Source: Lactococcus sp. dk101
GTDB taxonomy: Bacteria; Bacillota; Bacilli; Lactobacillales; Streptococcaceae
Direction of reading: 5' to 3'
Assembly: GCF_009601055.1 (NCBI RefSeq)
Contig: NZ_WITI01000008.1
Span: 1-64,000, forward strand
DNA length: 64,000 nucleotides
Part shown: in pieces, positions 45,000-52,794 of the stretch
Numbering within the stretch: the first letter of the stretch is position 1
Layout of the letters: every line of letters begins with the position of its first letter
Made by a program: the position numbers and the translations under genes
The notes under the pieces: model-generated
What the model was told of the DNA's origin: nothing
What the model saw: only the letters and a program-made list of their open reading frames with translations
Database searches by the model: none

Positions 45000-45002
45000 G
45001 AA

Positions 45003-45036
45003 CAAAAAAACCTTGGTTTAACCAAGTGTTTTTTTA
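45003..45036. terminator. Bidirectional terminator
   Basis: CTTGGTT-T-AACCAAG with A and T tracts on either side, between the DUF2798-like gene and xerS. Confidence 0.7.
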
Positions 45037-45039
45037 TTT

Positions 45040-46110
45040 TTATAGTTTATCCAATCCATTTTTGTTTTCGTCATTGATGATTGAAATGTAAAGGGCAGAA
45101 GTGTTGAGATCCGAGTGTCCCAACTGATTGGCGACAAGGGCTTGGTTTTTTGTTTCAGAATAAAGTCTTGTGGCAAGGGTGTGGCGAAGTTTGTGTGGTG
45201 AAACTTCGGTTTTAAATGCCTTGGAGTATTTGCCTACTAATTTTTGAACCGAGCGGTTGTCTATTCGCCGTGGAGCTTGATTATAAGTGGACAAAAACAA
45301 GGCTTGTTCACGTTCCTCGGGTTTATAGATTTGTTTTCTGACTTCTAGATATAATTCGAGATAGATTTTTGCAAAGGGAGCAATGTTTACGGAGTCTTTT
45401 TTTCCGCCTTTTCGGATAACCTCAACAGTCAGCGTATTTAGATTAAGACTTTTCAAATCTGTGTTGGTGCATTCTGACAGCCGAAGTCCTGTACCTAAAA
45501 TCAAGGCAATAATGGCCAAATCACGTGCTTTATTTTTTTCGAAAAAGGCTTTGGCACGTGACGAGAGTTGCTGTTCGTAGTCATGATCAATAAAATCGAG
45601 AAAATCTTGTGTTTCATGATCTAAAAATAGCTTGGATTTGATAGAAGCAGCTCTGGCGTTTAAGGTCTGCTTAGATTTGACAGTTTTAATTTTGTTCATG
45701 ACATTCCGATAAAAATAAGGCTCGCCTTCTTCATTTTCAGTTTCAACTGTGAGGTAATGAAAAAGACTGGAAAGTGCAGAAATGGTTCGGTTTATTGTAA
45801 CTTGACTGACGCCGAATTGCTGATTGTTTGAATTACTTTTTGGGCGTTCCCGCAAATATAAAATAAAACTTTCGACATCAACCTTTTTTAAATGTTCAAG
45901 AAATGAGAGTGGCAGTTGGGTATAGTCTTGGCTGTCAATCAGTCCAGACTCAAAAAGCCAGTCAAAAAAACGGTGAAATTCTTTAAGATATTCGTAAATG
46001 GTATTTTGTGAGCGTTGGGCAACTTGCATGGCGCGGACATATTCATTGACATAATCAGGCATCAGTTCTTGTTCAGCAGAAATGTGTTGAAGCAGTAATT
46101 CTTTGTTCAT
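45040..46110 (-). CDS. xerS: Tyrosine recombinase XerS
   Basis: Single-protein chromosome dimer resolvase of streptococci and lactococci, acting at the dif-SL site. 356 residues: N-terminal SAM-like core-binding domain (SQNTIYEYLKEFHRFFDWLF) and catalytic domain with Arg in LGTGLRLSEC, Lys in RKGGKKDSV, His-x-x-Arg in SPHKLRHTLATRL, His in LGHSDLNTSALYI with Tyr as nucleophile. No dif-SL site was recognised beside the gene; genes on both sides keep the same direction, so this is not the replication terminus. Confidence 0.93.
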   Translation of the reverse strand: MNKELLLQHISAEQELMPDYVNEYVRAMQVAQRSQNTIYEYLKEFHRFFDWLFESGLIDSQDYTQLPLSFLEHLKKVDVESFILYLRERPKSNSNNQQFGVSQVTINRTISALSSLFHYLTVETENEEGEPYFYRNVMNKIKTVKSKQTLNARAASIKSKLFLDHETQDFLDFIDHDYEQQLSSRAKAFFEKNKARDLAIIALILGTGLRLSECTNTDLKSLNLNTLTVEVIRKGGKKDSVNIAPFAKIYLELYLEVRKQIYKPEEREQALFLSTYNQAPRRIDNRSVQKLVGKYSKAFKTEVSPHKLRHTLATRLYSETKNQALVANQLGHSDLNTSALYISIINDENKNGLDKL

Positions 46111-46251
46111 AGGACTAGTATATCACAAGCCAATCCGATAATTCAACTGTTCGCAAAAGCAGTTTGAACCAAAATGAGATTGGTATTATTAACAATTTTA
46201 TATATCATCTTTTACCACAAAAATAATCCAGTTAATTTAGCGACAACTTTC

Positions 46252-46280
46252 TTGAAATCTAAAATTCATTCCTTTATAAT
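46252..46280 (+). promoter_or_regulatory. Promoter of the Phd-like antitoxin
   Basis: TTGAAA (46252-46257), 17-bp spacer, TATAAT (46275-46280). Confidence 0.7.
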
Positions 46281-46329
46281 TGATATATACCGAATTAAAT
46301 AAAAAATTCATAAGAAGGAGATGACAAAA

Positions 46330-46626
46330 ATGATGAAACTAATTAATGGCGCTACAGTCAGTGCAACGAGTGTAAGAAAGTCTTGGACACAAATTGTCAA
46401 AAACATCATTCGCACAAAAACTCCAACCTATGTTTTGTCAAACAATGTCCCAGAAGTTGTTATTGTTGGATATGAAGATTACCAAGAAATGCAACGTAAG
46501 TTGGAAGAAATTAACCGCGAAGAATTGGGCAAACAAATCATACAAGAGCATTTAGAAGAATTAGAAGAATTTGTATCGGAACATCAACATGATGTTGTTG
46601 ATACTAACGAAAATGAACAAGATTAA
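46330..46626 (+). CDS. Phd/YefM-family antitoxin-like protein without a toxin partner
   Basis: 98 residues. The N-terminal part fits the Phd/YefM DNA-binding fold (SATSVRKSWTQIVKNIIRTKTPTYVLSNNVPEVVIVGYEDYQEM) and the C-terminal tail is acidic and probably disordered (QHDVVDTNENEQD), as in antitoxins. AAGGAG at 46315-46320 favours ATG 46330 or 46333; ATG 46321 touches the ribosome site. A terminator follows at once and no RelE/Doc-type toxin is next to it, so it is an orphan or a plain regulator. Confidence 0.78.
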   Translation: MMKLINGATVSATSVRKSWTQIVKNIIRTKTPTYVLSNNVPEVVIVGYEDYQEMQRKLEEINREELGKQIIQEHLEELEEFVSEHQHDVVDTNENEQD

Positions 46627-46646
46627 TATTTGGTAGCATTAAAATA

Positions 46647-46682
46647 AAAACATCTACATTGGTTAAAGTAGATGTTTTTTTG
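46647..46682 (+). terminator. Terminator after the antitoxin-like gene
   Basis: ACATCTAC and GTAGATGT around a 10-base loop, then eight T. Confidence 0.8.
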
Positions 46683-46755
46683 GAGCCTGGAATTGTTATG
46701 GTTAAATTATAGCACACAATCTGAATAATCTGTTAAATAAACTATCTAAAAATTA

Positions 46756-46784
46756 CAAAAACTGTCAGAGCTGACAGTTTTTTT
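46756..46784 (-). terminator. Terminator of treR built from an iterated palindrome
   Basis: AAAAACTGTCAG-AG-CTGACAGTTTTT directly after the treR stop. The GTCAG-NN-CTGAC copy forms the stem. Confidence 0.75.
46764..46775. repeat. GTCAG-NN-CTGAC palindrome, copy 15 (centre AG)
   Basis: Intergenic; serves as the stem of the treR terminator. T/A flanks. Confidence 0.85.
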
Positions 46785-47499
46785 ATGCTTTTTGGCGACG
46801 TGCAAATTCAGAAAAACGGAATTTATCCACTTGATAATGGCTTTCTGTGTACTGAAATGGGCGATTATCTTGGAGATAGACCACAGATTTTACGGAAACG
46901 ACATGTCGATCAAGTGGTTCTAAATCTAGGAATTTTTTATCGTCATCGGTGACAAGGTCAATGGTAATTCCTTTTTGAGCATAAGCGATGTCGAGTTGCA
47001 ATTCTTTTTCTAAATAGTCATAGATAGAAGCTTTGGCATGTTCAGCGCTTAAGCCTTCGGCGACATCACAAATAAAGAAATCACGGTCTAAGATGGCATA
47101 TTTTCCTTCAATTTTGCGACGGCGAAGCACATGATACGCTTGTGTACCAATCGGGAAAGTGGTCAGCGCTGACAGCTCACGGTTAATGACGACAGGCTCA
47201 AAGTAAAGCACATCGGTCTCTGCCTCAAAGCCAAGTGTTTCTTGAAGCTCCTTAAAAGAAATCAGTCCTGTTACTGGAAAGAGTAGTTTTTCTTGGGGAA
47301 TAACAATGCTGCCGAAACCATGTCGGCGATGTACCATCCCATTGTCAGCAAGGACTTTCAAGGCTTGGCGAACGGTGGCTCGTGACGCACCATACAAACT
47401 GGTCATTTCATTTTCACTTGGCAAGAGTGAATTTGGTGGATAGCTGCCATTTTTAATCTTTTTTTCTAAATCCTGTAATATAACTTCATACTTTTTCAT
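46783..47499 (-). CDS. treR: GntR/HutC-family trehalose operon repressor
   Basis: 238 residues: winged helix-turn-helix (LLPSENEMTSLYGASRATVRQALKVLADNGMVHRRHGFGS) and a UTRA ligand domain (ELQETLGFEAETDVLYFEPV, LDRDFFICDVAEG, the final RPFQYTESHYQVDKFRFSEFARR). It stands divergently next to the trehalose PTS genes, and two matching operators in this window (47576, 49961) carry a TTGTACGTACAA core. In relatives the inducer is trehalose-6-phosphate. Confidence 0.88.
   Translation of the reverse strand: MKKYEVILQDLEKKIKNGSYPPNSLLPSENEMTSLYGASRATVRQALKVLADNGMVHRRHGFGSIVIPQEKLLFPVTGLISFKELQETLGFEAETDVLYFEPVVINRELSALTTFPIGTQAYHVLRRRKIEGKYAILDRDFFICDVAEGLSAEHAKASIYDYLEKELQLDIAYAQKGITIDLVTDDDKKFLDLEPLDRHVVSVKSVVYLQDNRPFQYTESHYQVDKFRFSEFARRQKA
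47162..47173. repeat. GTCAG-NN-CTGAC palindrome, copy 16 (centre CG)
   Basis: Inside treR on the minus strand, read there as LSALT. Left flank G, the only copy with a non-T left flank. Confidence 0.85.
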
Positions 47500-47537
47500 A
47501 TAACTATTATAGCAAAAATTTATCCTTTGAAGCTTTA

Positions 47538-47551
47538 TGAAAACGTTTTTA
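47538..47551 (+). promoter_or_regulatory. cre-like site of the trehalose PTS genes
   Basis: TGAAAACGTTTTTA differs from the ideal cre TGAAAACGTTTTCA at one position. It lies in the promoter region (TAAAAT at 47557-47562), so CcpA would repress in glucose. Confidence 0.55.
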
Positions 47552-47575
47552 TATGATAAAATAACCTTGTTAAAA

Positions 47576-47589
47576 CTTGTACGTACAAG
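47576..47589 (+). promoter_or_regulatory. TreR operator 1
   Basis: CTTGTACGTACAAG, perfect palindrome between the promoter and the EIIA gene; the same core occurs before trePP. Confidence 0.75.
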
Positions 47590-47637
47590 CTACAAATTTT
47601 TATTCTATTGTTAAAAATAGATGGAAAGGAACATCTT

Positions 47638-48123
47638 ATGTTTGGTTTTGGAAAAAAGAAAGAACTTGTGGTTGACGACAGCCTTTATGCACCGCTTGCT
47701 GGTCAAGTGATTCCTATCGAGGAAGTCTCAGATCCTGTTTTTTCTAAAAAAATCATGGGTGACGGCTTCGCTGTTGAACCTGACGGCAATAAAATTTATG
47801 CCCCTGTTACCGCTCGCGTTGAACTAGTTCAAGGTCATGCTCTTGGTTTTGTCAGAGCTGACGGACTTGAAGTCTTGCTTCATGTCGGTATTGATACCGT
47901 CAGTCTCAAAGGAGCACCCTTTAATTTCAAAGTTAAAGTTGGCGATATTGTCGATGGAGGCGATGAAGTCGGCACGGTCGATTGGGCTCAAGTTGAAGCA
48001 GCAGGTTTAATGAAAACAACGATGGTTGTTTTCACGAATAGTAATGAAAAATTGGCTCGATTTGACATTGCTAAAGGACAAACAACAGCAGCGACTAAAT
48101 TGGGTACTGCGGCTGTAAAATAG
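47638..48123 (+). CDS. PTS EIIA component, glucose/trehalose type
   Basis: 161 residues of a Glc-type EIIA. The phosphorylated His is in LLHVGIDTVSLKG, and DSLYAPLAGQVIPIEEVSDPVFSKKIMGDGFAV is the family N-terminus. It passes phosphate from HPr to the EIIB domain of the trehalose permease encoded next. AAGGA precedes ATG 47638; the frame opens earlier at 47608. One palindrome copy changes the usual VS to VR (VRAD). Confidence 0.9.
   Translation: MFGFGKKKELVVDDSLYAPLAGQVIPIEEVSDPVFSKKIMGDGFAVEPDGNKIYAPVTARVELVQGHALGFVRADGLEVLLHVGIDTVSLKGAPFNFKVKVGDIVDGGDEVGTVDWAQVEAAGLMKTTMVVFTNSNEKLARFDIAKGQTTAATKLGTAAVK
47851..47862. repeat. GTCAG-NN-CTGAC palindrome, copy 17 (centre AG)
   Basis: Inside the EIIA gene, read as VRAD. 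Flanks T/G. Confidence 0.85.
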
Positions 48124-48163
48124 GGAGCATTCGCCCTAGCTATTATTATTTTGTGAATCACAT

Positions 48164-48208
48164 GACGGTTGACAACCGTCTCTGTTTCATCACTAAGATG
48201 AAGCAAAA
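48164..48208 (+). promoter_or_regulatory. Two intercistronic hairpins before treB
   Basis: GACGGTT-GAC-AACCGTC (48164-48180) and TTCATC-ACTAA-GATGAA (48189-48206). Neither has a T tract, so they more likely tune mRNA stability or the EIIA/EIIBC ratio. Confidence 0.4.
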
Positions 48209-48219
48209 AGGAGAACATT

Positions 48220-49866
48220 ATGTCAAAATACACAGCAATGGCGTCAGACATTATCGAAAATGTCGGTGGTCCTGACAACATTCAAAAAGTCATTCACTGT
48301 ATTACGCGTTTACGCTTCACTTTGAAAGACAAAGACAAAGCCAATACCGAAAAAATCGCAGCGATTTCTGGTGTTGCAGGTGCAGTTTACAATCAAGGGC
48401 TTAATCAATATCAAGTCGTTATTGGACAAACAGTAGAAGATGTTTACGACGAAGTGGTTGCTCAACTGGGGGATCGTGTTGTTGATGATGAAGCAACGAA
48501 AGACGCTGTAGCTTCAACTTCAGATAGCAATGGAAGTAAAAATCCATTTGTTCATGCTTTCCAAGTCATCATCGGTACAATTACAGGTTCAATGATTCCA
48601 ATCATCGGACTCTTGGCCTCAGGTGGTATGATTAACGGGCTTGCCAACTTGTTCAAACAACAAGTAGCAGGATCAATGATTTTCCCCGCCGCAATTAATG
48701 CGCACTTATTGAATCCAAACGGATCAACATTTATCATCATCACAACAGCTGCGATGGCACCATTTTATTTCTTGCCAATCCTAGTTGGTTTCTCAGCAGC
48801 AAAACAACTCAAAGCAAATGAATATGTTGTTGCTGCAGTTATGGGCGTTTTCCTCGATCCAAACCTTCGTGGCGCCTTGAACACCATTACAACATATATT
48901 CATAACGGTGTGACTTACACTAACTATACGGTAAATGATTTGCACACTGTCCTCGGTGTTCACTTCACATCTTCATTGTTCGGTATTCCAGTAGCCTTCC
49001 CAGACCCTACAGGATATCCATCATATGCTTATACGATTTTCCCAGCAATCTGCGCTGCAGCTATTGCAGCACCGCTCGGAAAATGGCTCCACAAACATTT
49101 GAATGCTGCACTTCGTCCAATCTTTGAACCAATAATTACATTCTTCATCACATTGGTACTCGTTATGGTTGCCGTTGGTCCAATCATGAACCTTATTGGT
49201 GGTATTTTGGGTAATGCTGTTACTGGTTTAATTGGTAACGGAGATAATTTGCTTCAACTTGGTATTGCCGCTCTTATCATTGGTGGATTGTATCAATGTT
49301 TGGTTATCTTTGGCTTACACTGGCTCATCATCCCAATCCTTACACTTCAACTTGCATCAACTGGTCAATCTAATATCAATATGATTGTTTCATTCACAAT
49401 GCTTGCACAAGGTGCTGGTGCGCTTGCAGTTTTTGTTAAGACACGTAAGACAGACATGAAAGGACTTGCACTTCCTGCAGCGCTCTCAGCTTTGATGGGT
49501 GTCACAGAACCTGCCATTTATGGTATCAACCTTAAATATATTAAAGTCTTTATCATGAGCTCAATCGGTGCTGCTGTTGGTGCCGCTGTCGGTGGATTCA
49601 TGGGACTTCAAATGTATGGCTTCTCTGGTTCATTGATTGGTTTCCCAAGTTTCATTTCAAATCCAAATGTTGGAAAAGTAATCAATGGCGTAAAAGTAGA
49701 ACCTCACGTATTCCTTGGTATGAGCAACTTGACAATCTTCTGGATTGCTACAGTTGTCTGTTTCGCAGTTGCTTTTGTACTTGTATTCATGTTTGGTTAC
49801 AATGACAACGACGTTATGGGCGCGGGCGTTGAAAAGAAGAATGCATTCAAAGACGCAGTTAAATAA
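48220..49866 (+). CDS. treB: Trehalose-specific PTS EIIBC permease
   Basis: Imports trehalose as trehalose-6-phosphate. 548 residues: EIIB domain with the phosphorylated Cys in VIHCITRLRFTLKD, a linker (KDAVASTSDSNGS), then the EIIC domain with about ten membrane segments (GTITGSMIPIIGLLASGGM, the late GVTEPAIYGINLKY). AAAAGGAG precedes ATG 48220. The trehalose assignment rests on the adjacent TreR operators and the trehalose-6-P phosphorylase; sequence alone gives the Glc/sucrose/trehalose superfamily. Confidence 0.88.
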   Translation: MSKYTAMASDIIENVGGPDNIQKVIHCITRLRFTLKDKDKANTEKIAAISGVAGAVYNQGLNQYQVVIGQTVEDVYDEVVAQLGDRVVDDEATKDAVASTSDSNGSKNPFVHAFQVIIGTITGSMIPIIGLLASGGMINGLANLFKQQVAGSMIFPAAINAHLLNPNGSTFIIITTAAMAPFYFLPILVGFSAAKQLKANEYVVAAVMGVFLDPNLRGALNTITTYIHNGVTYTNYTVNDLHTVLGVHFTSSLFGIPVAFPDPTGYPSYAYTIFPAICAAAIAAPLGKWLHKHLNAALRPIFEPIITFFITLVLVMVAVGPIMNLIGGILGNAVTGLIGNGDNLLQLGIAALIIGGLYQCLVIFGLHWLIIPILTLQLASTGQSNINMIVSFTMLAQGAGALAVFVKTRKTDMKGLALPAALSALMGVTEPAIYGINLKYIKVFIMSSIGAAVGAAVGGFMGLQMYGFSGSLIGFPSFISNPNVGKVINGVKVEPHVFLGMSNLTIFWIATVVCFAVAFVLVFMFGYNDNDVMGAGVEKKNAFKDAVK

Positions 49867-49886
49867 AAAATTTCCTTCCAACAATG

Positions 49887-49925
49887 AAAAAGAAATTAGA
49901 GAAAAAATCTCTGGTTTCTTTTTTT
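49887..49925 (+). terminator. Terminator after treB
   Basis: Stem AAAGAAA..AGAGA / TCTCT..TTTCTTT with a short A loop and a long T run. Confidence 0.65.
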
Positions 49926-49949
49926 GAACGAGATTTTTTAACTATTTTT

Positions 49950-49976
49950 TGATAAAATGAACTTGTACGTACAAGT
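49950..49976 (+). promoter_or_regulatory. trePP promoter with TreR operator 2
   Basis: Extended -10 TG-A-TAAAAT (TAAAAT 49953-49958) followed directly by ACTTGTACGTACAAGT (49961-49976), a perfect 16-bp palindrome over the start of transcription. Confidence 0.75.
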
Positions 49977-50009
49977 GAAAAAGTTTGACGCGACGAAAGG
50001 CGAAATACG

Positions 50010-52328
50010 ATGCGAGCAGATTGGATGATTAAATACGAGACGCTTGAAACAGGAAAACGTGCTTATGGCCAAGAGTCTTTGATGACGCTTGGAAATGGCT
50101 ATCTGGGTTGGCGAGGTGCGCCGGTTTGGGCTAAGTTTTCTGACAATCATTATCCAGGGCTTTATGTGGCAGGCGTTTTTAATCGCACACACACTGAAGT
50201 TGCTGGACATGATGTTGAAAATGAGGATATGGTAAACCTGCCAAATCCACAGTTAATCCAACTCTATGTCAACGATGTAGCAGTTGATTTCGAAAATCAA
50301 AGTCTTGAGCGTCAAAGTTATATTGACTTTGAAAATGGCAAACAAGTGGATCAATACACGGTCAAAGTTGCAGAAGGCTTACTGACCTTGACGACAGAAA
50401 AATATGTTGACCCAATCAATTTCCACCAACTTGCCTTTGAAGGTCAAATTGAAACGGATTTTGATGGTCAATTACGTTTTGAAAGTTTGATTGATGGTTC
50501 TGTTCTCAATCAAAATGTGGAACGTTACTGTGCCTTTGACAGCAAAGAATTTGATGTTGTCAGCACTGACAAGGAACTTTTACTGGCCAAAACAAGAACG
50601 ACCGATATTGAGCTTGCCGTTGCTGCCAGAACACGCGTTGCAGGTCAAACGTTGGCTGCGGAAAATTCAGGACATCCTGAAATTTTGATGCAAGCAGGCC
50701 ATTTTGACATCAAGGCACATGAGCCACTTTCCTTTGAAAAAGTCATGGTTCTTGCCAGTAGTTATGAAACCAAAGGCGCTGGTGATTTCGCTCGAGCTGA
50801 GCTGAATAAAGCCAGTTTGGAAAGCATTAAAGCCAATAATACAGCGTATTGGAAAAAGGTTTGGGAGACAGGCGATATTGTCATCAGCACTGACAACAAA
50901 GATTTGCAAGTCATGACTCGCATGAATATCTTTCATATTCATCAAGCTGCCCAACATGAAGCCAATCAATTTTTGGATGCTTCCGTTGGTTCACGTGGCT
51001 TGACAGGCGAAGGCTACCGCGGGCATATTTTCTGGGATGAGATTTTTGTAGTGCCTTATTATGCCGCCAATGAACCTGAAACGGCGAGAGATTTGCTGCG
51101 TTATCGGATCAATCGTTTGGCTGCTGCGCAAGCCAATGCACAAGTTGATGGCGAACGTGGTGCCATGTTCCCTTGGCAATCTGGCATGGTTGGTGATGAA
51201 CAAGCTCAATTTGTCCATCTGAACACCGTTAATAATGAATGGGAACCTGACAACAGTCGTCGTCAACGCCACGTCTCACTTGCCGTTACTTACAACATGT
51301 GGGTTTATGTTCAACTGACTGGAGACACTTCGATTCTTGAAGAGGGTGGTCTTGATTTATTGGTTGAAACGACTAAATTCTGGCTGAATAAGGCAACACT
51401 TGGACAAGATGGACGCTACCATATTGCTGGCGTGATGGGCCCTGACGAGTATCATGAGGCCTATCCAGGACAAGAAGGTGGCATTCGTGACAATGCCTAT
51501 ACGAATTTGATGCTGACTTGGCAGATTAACTGGCTTTTTGATCTTCAAGAACAAGGATTTGATGTGTCAGCATTGGGATCAGAATTGCTTGAAAAGGCAA
51601 ATTTGGTGCGTCAAAAACTCTTTCTCAATGTGGATGAAAATGGTGTTATCGAACAATATGACGGTTTCTTTGATCTCAAAGAAGTTGATTTTGAGGCCTA
51701 TGCTGAAAAGTATGGTGACATTCACCGGATTGACCGCTTTTTGAAAGCTGAAGGCCTCTCTCCTGATGACTATAAGGCAGTCAAGCAGGCAGATACGCTC
51801 ATGACCATTTATAACCTTGGTCACCAAAAGATGCATGATTTGGTGGAACAACTGGGCTATCAGTTGCCTGAGCATTGGCTTGAAGTCAATCGGGACTATT
51901 ATGTGGCTTGTACCGTTCATGGCTCGACCACCTCTCGTCCCGTTTTTGGCGGTGTTGGTGTTCAATTAGGCGAAACAGAAGATGCACTTGACGCTTTGAT
52001 TGTGGCTATCGGCTCAGATTATTATGACATTCAAGGTGGAACAACGGCAGAAGGAGTCCATATCGGTGTCATGGGCGAAACGCTTGAAGTCATTCAAAAT
52101 GAATTTGCGGGCGTGGTCATGCGTGATGGTGTGTTCTCAATTTCTCCTGTCATGCCTGACAGTTGGAAATTACTTCAATTTACTCAAAGATTTAGAGGTG
52201 TTCTCATCAATATCGAGATTTCCGATAAAATGCTTCGCCTTACCGCAGACAAGAATGTGACAGTCTTCGTCTATGGTCAATCAGCAACACTTCAAGCAGG
52301 CAAAGAGACAAGCTTTTCTTTGAATTAA
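50010..52328 (+). CDS. trePP: Trehalose-6-phosphate phosphorylase (GH65)
   Basis: Splits trehalose-6-phosphate with inorganic phosphate to glucose-6-phosphate and beta-glucose-1-phosphate, the lactococcal route. 772 residues: N-terminal beta-sandwich (LMTLGNGYLGWRGAP), helical barrel with the acid Glu in GVMGPDEYHEAYPG, phosphate region near CTVHGSTTSRPVFG and IGSDYYDIQGGTTAEGVHIG. Maltose phosphorylase is the main alternative; the PTS and TreR context favours trehalose-6-P. The beta-phosphoglucomutase often found next to it is absent here. AGGCGA before ATG 50010. Confidence 0.87.
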   Translation: MRADWMIKYETLETGKRAYGQESLMTLGNGYLGWRGAPVWAKFSDNHYPGLYVAGVFNRTHTEVAGHDVENEDMVNLPNPQLIQLYVNDVAVDFENQSLERQSYIDFENGKQVDQYTVKVAEGLLTLTTEKYVDPINFHQLAFEGQIETDFDGQLRFESLIDGSVLNQNVERYCAFDSKEFDVVSTDKELLLAKTRTTDIELAVAARTRVAGQTLAAENSGHPEILMQAGHFDIKAHEPLSFEKVMVLASSYETKGAGDFARAELNKASLESIKANNTAYWKKVWETGDIVISTDNKDLQVMTRMNIFHIHQAAQHEANQFLDASVGSRGLTGEGYRGHIFWDEIFVVPYYAANEPETARDLLRYRINRLAAAQANAQVDGERGAMFPWQSGMVGDEQAQFVHLNTVNNEWEPDNSRRQRHVSLAVTYNMWVYVQLTGDTSILEEGGLDLLVETTKFWLNKATLGQDGRYHIAGVMGPDEYHEAYPGQEGGIRDNAYTNLMLTWQINWLFDLQEQGFDVSALGSELLEKANLVRQKLFLNVDENGVIEQYDGFFDLKEVDFEAYAEKYGDIHRIDRFLKAEGLSPDDYKAVKQADTLMTIYNLGHQKMHDLVEQLGYQLPEHWLEVNRDYYVACTVHGSTTSRPVFGGVGVQLGETEDALDALIVAIGSDYYDIQGGTTAEGVHIGVMGETLEVIQNEFAGVVMRDGVFSISPVMPDSWKLLQFTQRFRGVLINIEISDKMLRLTADKNVTVFVYGQSATLQAGKETSFSLN
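50559..50570. repeat. GTCAG-NN-CTGAC palindrome, copy 18 (centre CA)
   Basis: Inside trePP, read as VSTD. A one-mismatch relative (ATCAGCACTGAC) follows at 50883-50894. Confidence 0.85.
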
Positions 52329-52337
52329 AAAATTTAG

Positions 52338-52368
52338 AAATAGGCAGTTGAATTACTGCTTATTTTTT
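52338..52368 (+). terminator. Terminator after trePP
   Basis: AAATAGGCAGT / ACTGCTTATTTTTT, one mismatch in the stem. Confidence 0.65.
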
Positions 52369-52391
52369 ATTGATTTTTTCGATATAAACCA

Positions 52392-52420
52392 TTGACCATT
52401 ATAAAAAAATACGATATAAT
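52392..52420 (+). promoter_or_regulatory. Promoter of the 91-residue membrane protein gene
   Basis: TTGACC (52392-52397), 17-bp spacer, TATAAT (52415-52420). Confidence 0.7.
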
Positions 52421-52454
52421 ATAGAAAAAATCAATAATCAATAAGGAGTATCTC

Positions 52455-52730
52455 ATGAAATTACAAGAAGTTAAAGTTAAAAAAAGATTTAAGTTTGAAA
52501 ATTTAGGCTTTATTTTATTGATTATTTCTGTCATTTTTGCCTTCATTTCGATGATTTATTTCATGAACGGCGCGCAAAACGAATGGTCAAATACAGCGGC
52601 AAAAATCTGCCTCTCTTGTTTCGCAAGTGCTTGGTTTATGATTAACTATGGACAATATGCTAAAAAACATAAAAAATTCATCATCAAAGTGGTACAAACT
52701 GAGGATTACGAGACAAGAAAAACATATTGA
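52455..52730 (+). CDS. Small membrane protein with two spans
   Basis: 91 residues: basic N-terminus (KVKKRFKF), span one GFILLIISVIFAFISMIYFM, short loop with NEWSNTAAK, span two ICLSCFASAWFMINYG, basic C-terminus. Family not recognised. AAGGAG precedes ATG 52455 and a good promoter drives it, so it is a real gene. It is not obviously part of the trehalose unit. Confidence 0.75.
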   Translation: MKLQEVKVKKRFKFENLGFILLIISVIFAFISMIYFMNGAQNEWSNTAAKICLSCFASAWFMINYGQYAKKHKKFIIKVVQTEDYETRKTY

Positions 52731-52779
52731 TACCTGCTTTTTTTGTTATCATATTTATTAGTCCTTTCGGCTTATTTTA

Positions 52780-52788
52780 TGATAAAAT
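52780..52788 (+). promoter_or_regulatory. Extended -10 promoter very close to the rlmCD start
   Basis: TG-A-TAAAAT with the -10 ending only six bases before ATG 52795. The transcript would begin at or next to the start codon. Confidence 0.55.
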
Positions 52789-52794
52789 AAAGGT

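Noticed and set aside
46240-46262. AACTTTCTTGAAATC looked like half of a dif-SL site beside xerS
   Set aside because: The other half does not match, the TTGAAA is explained as the -35 of the antitoxin promoter, and genes on both sides keep the same orientation, so this is not the terminus.
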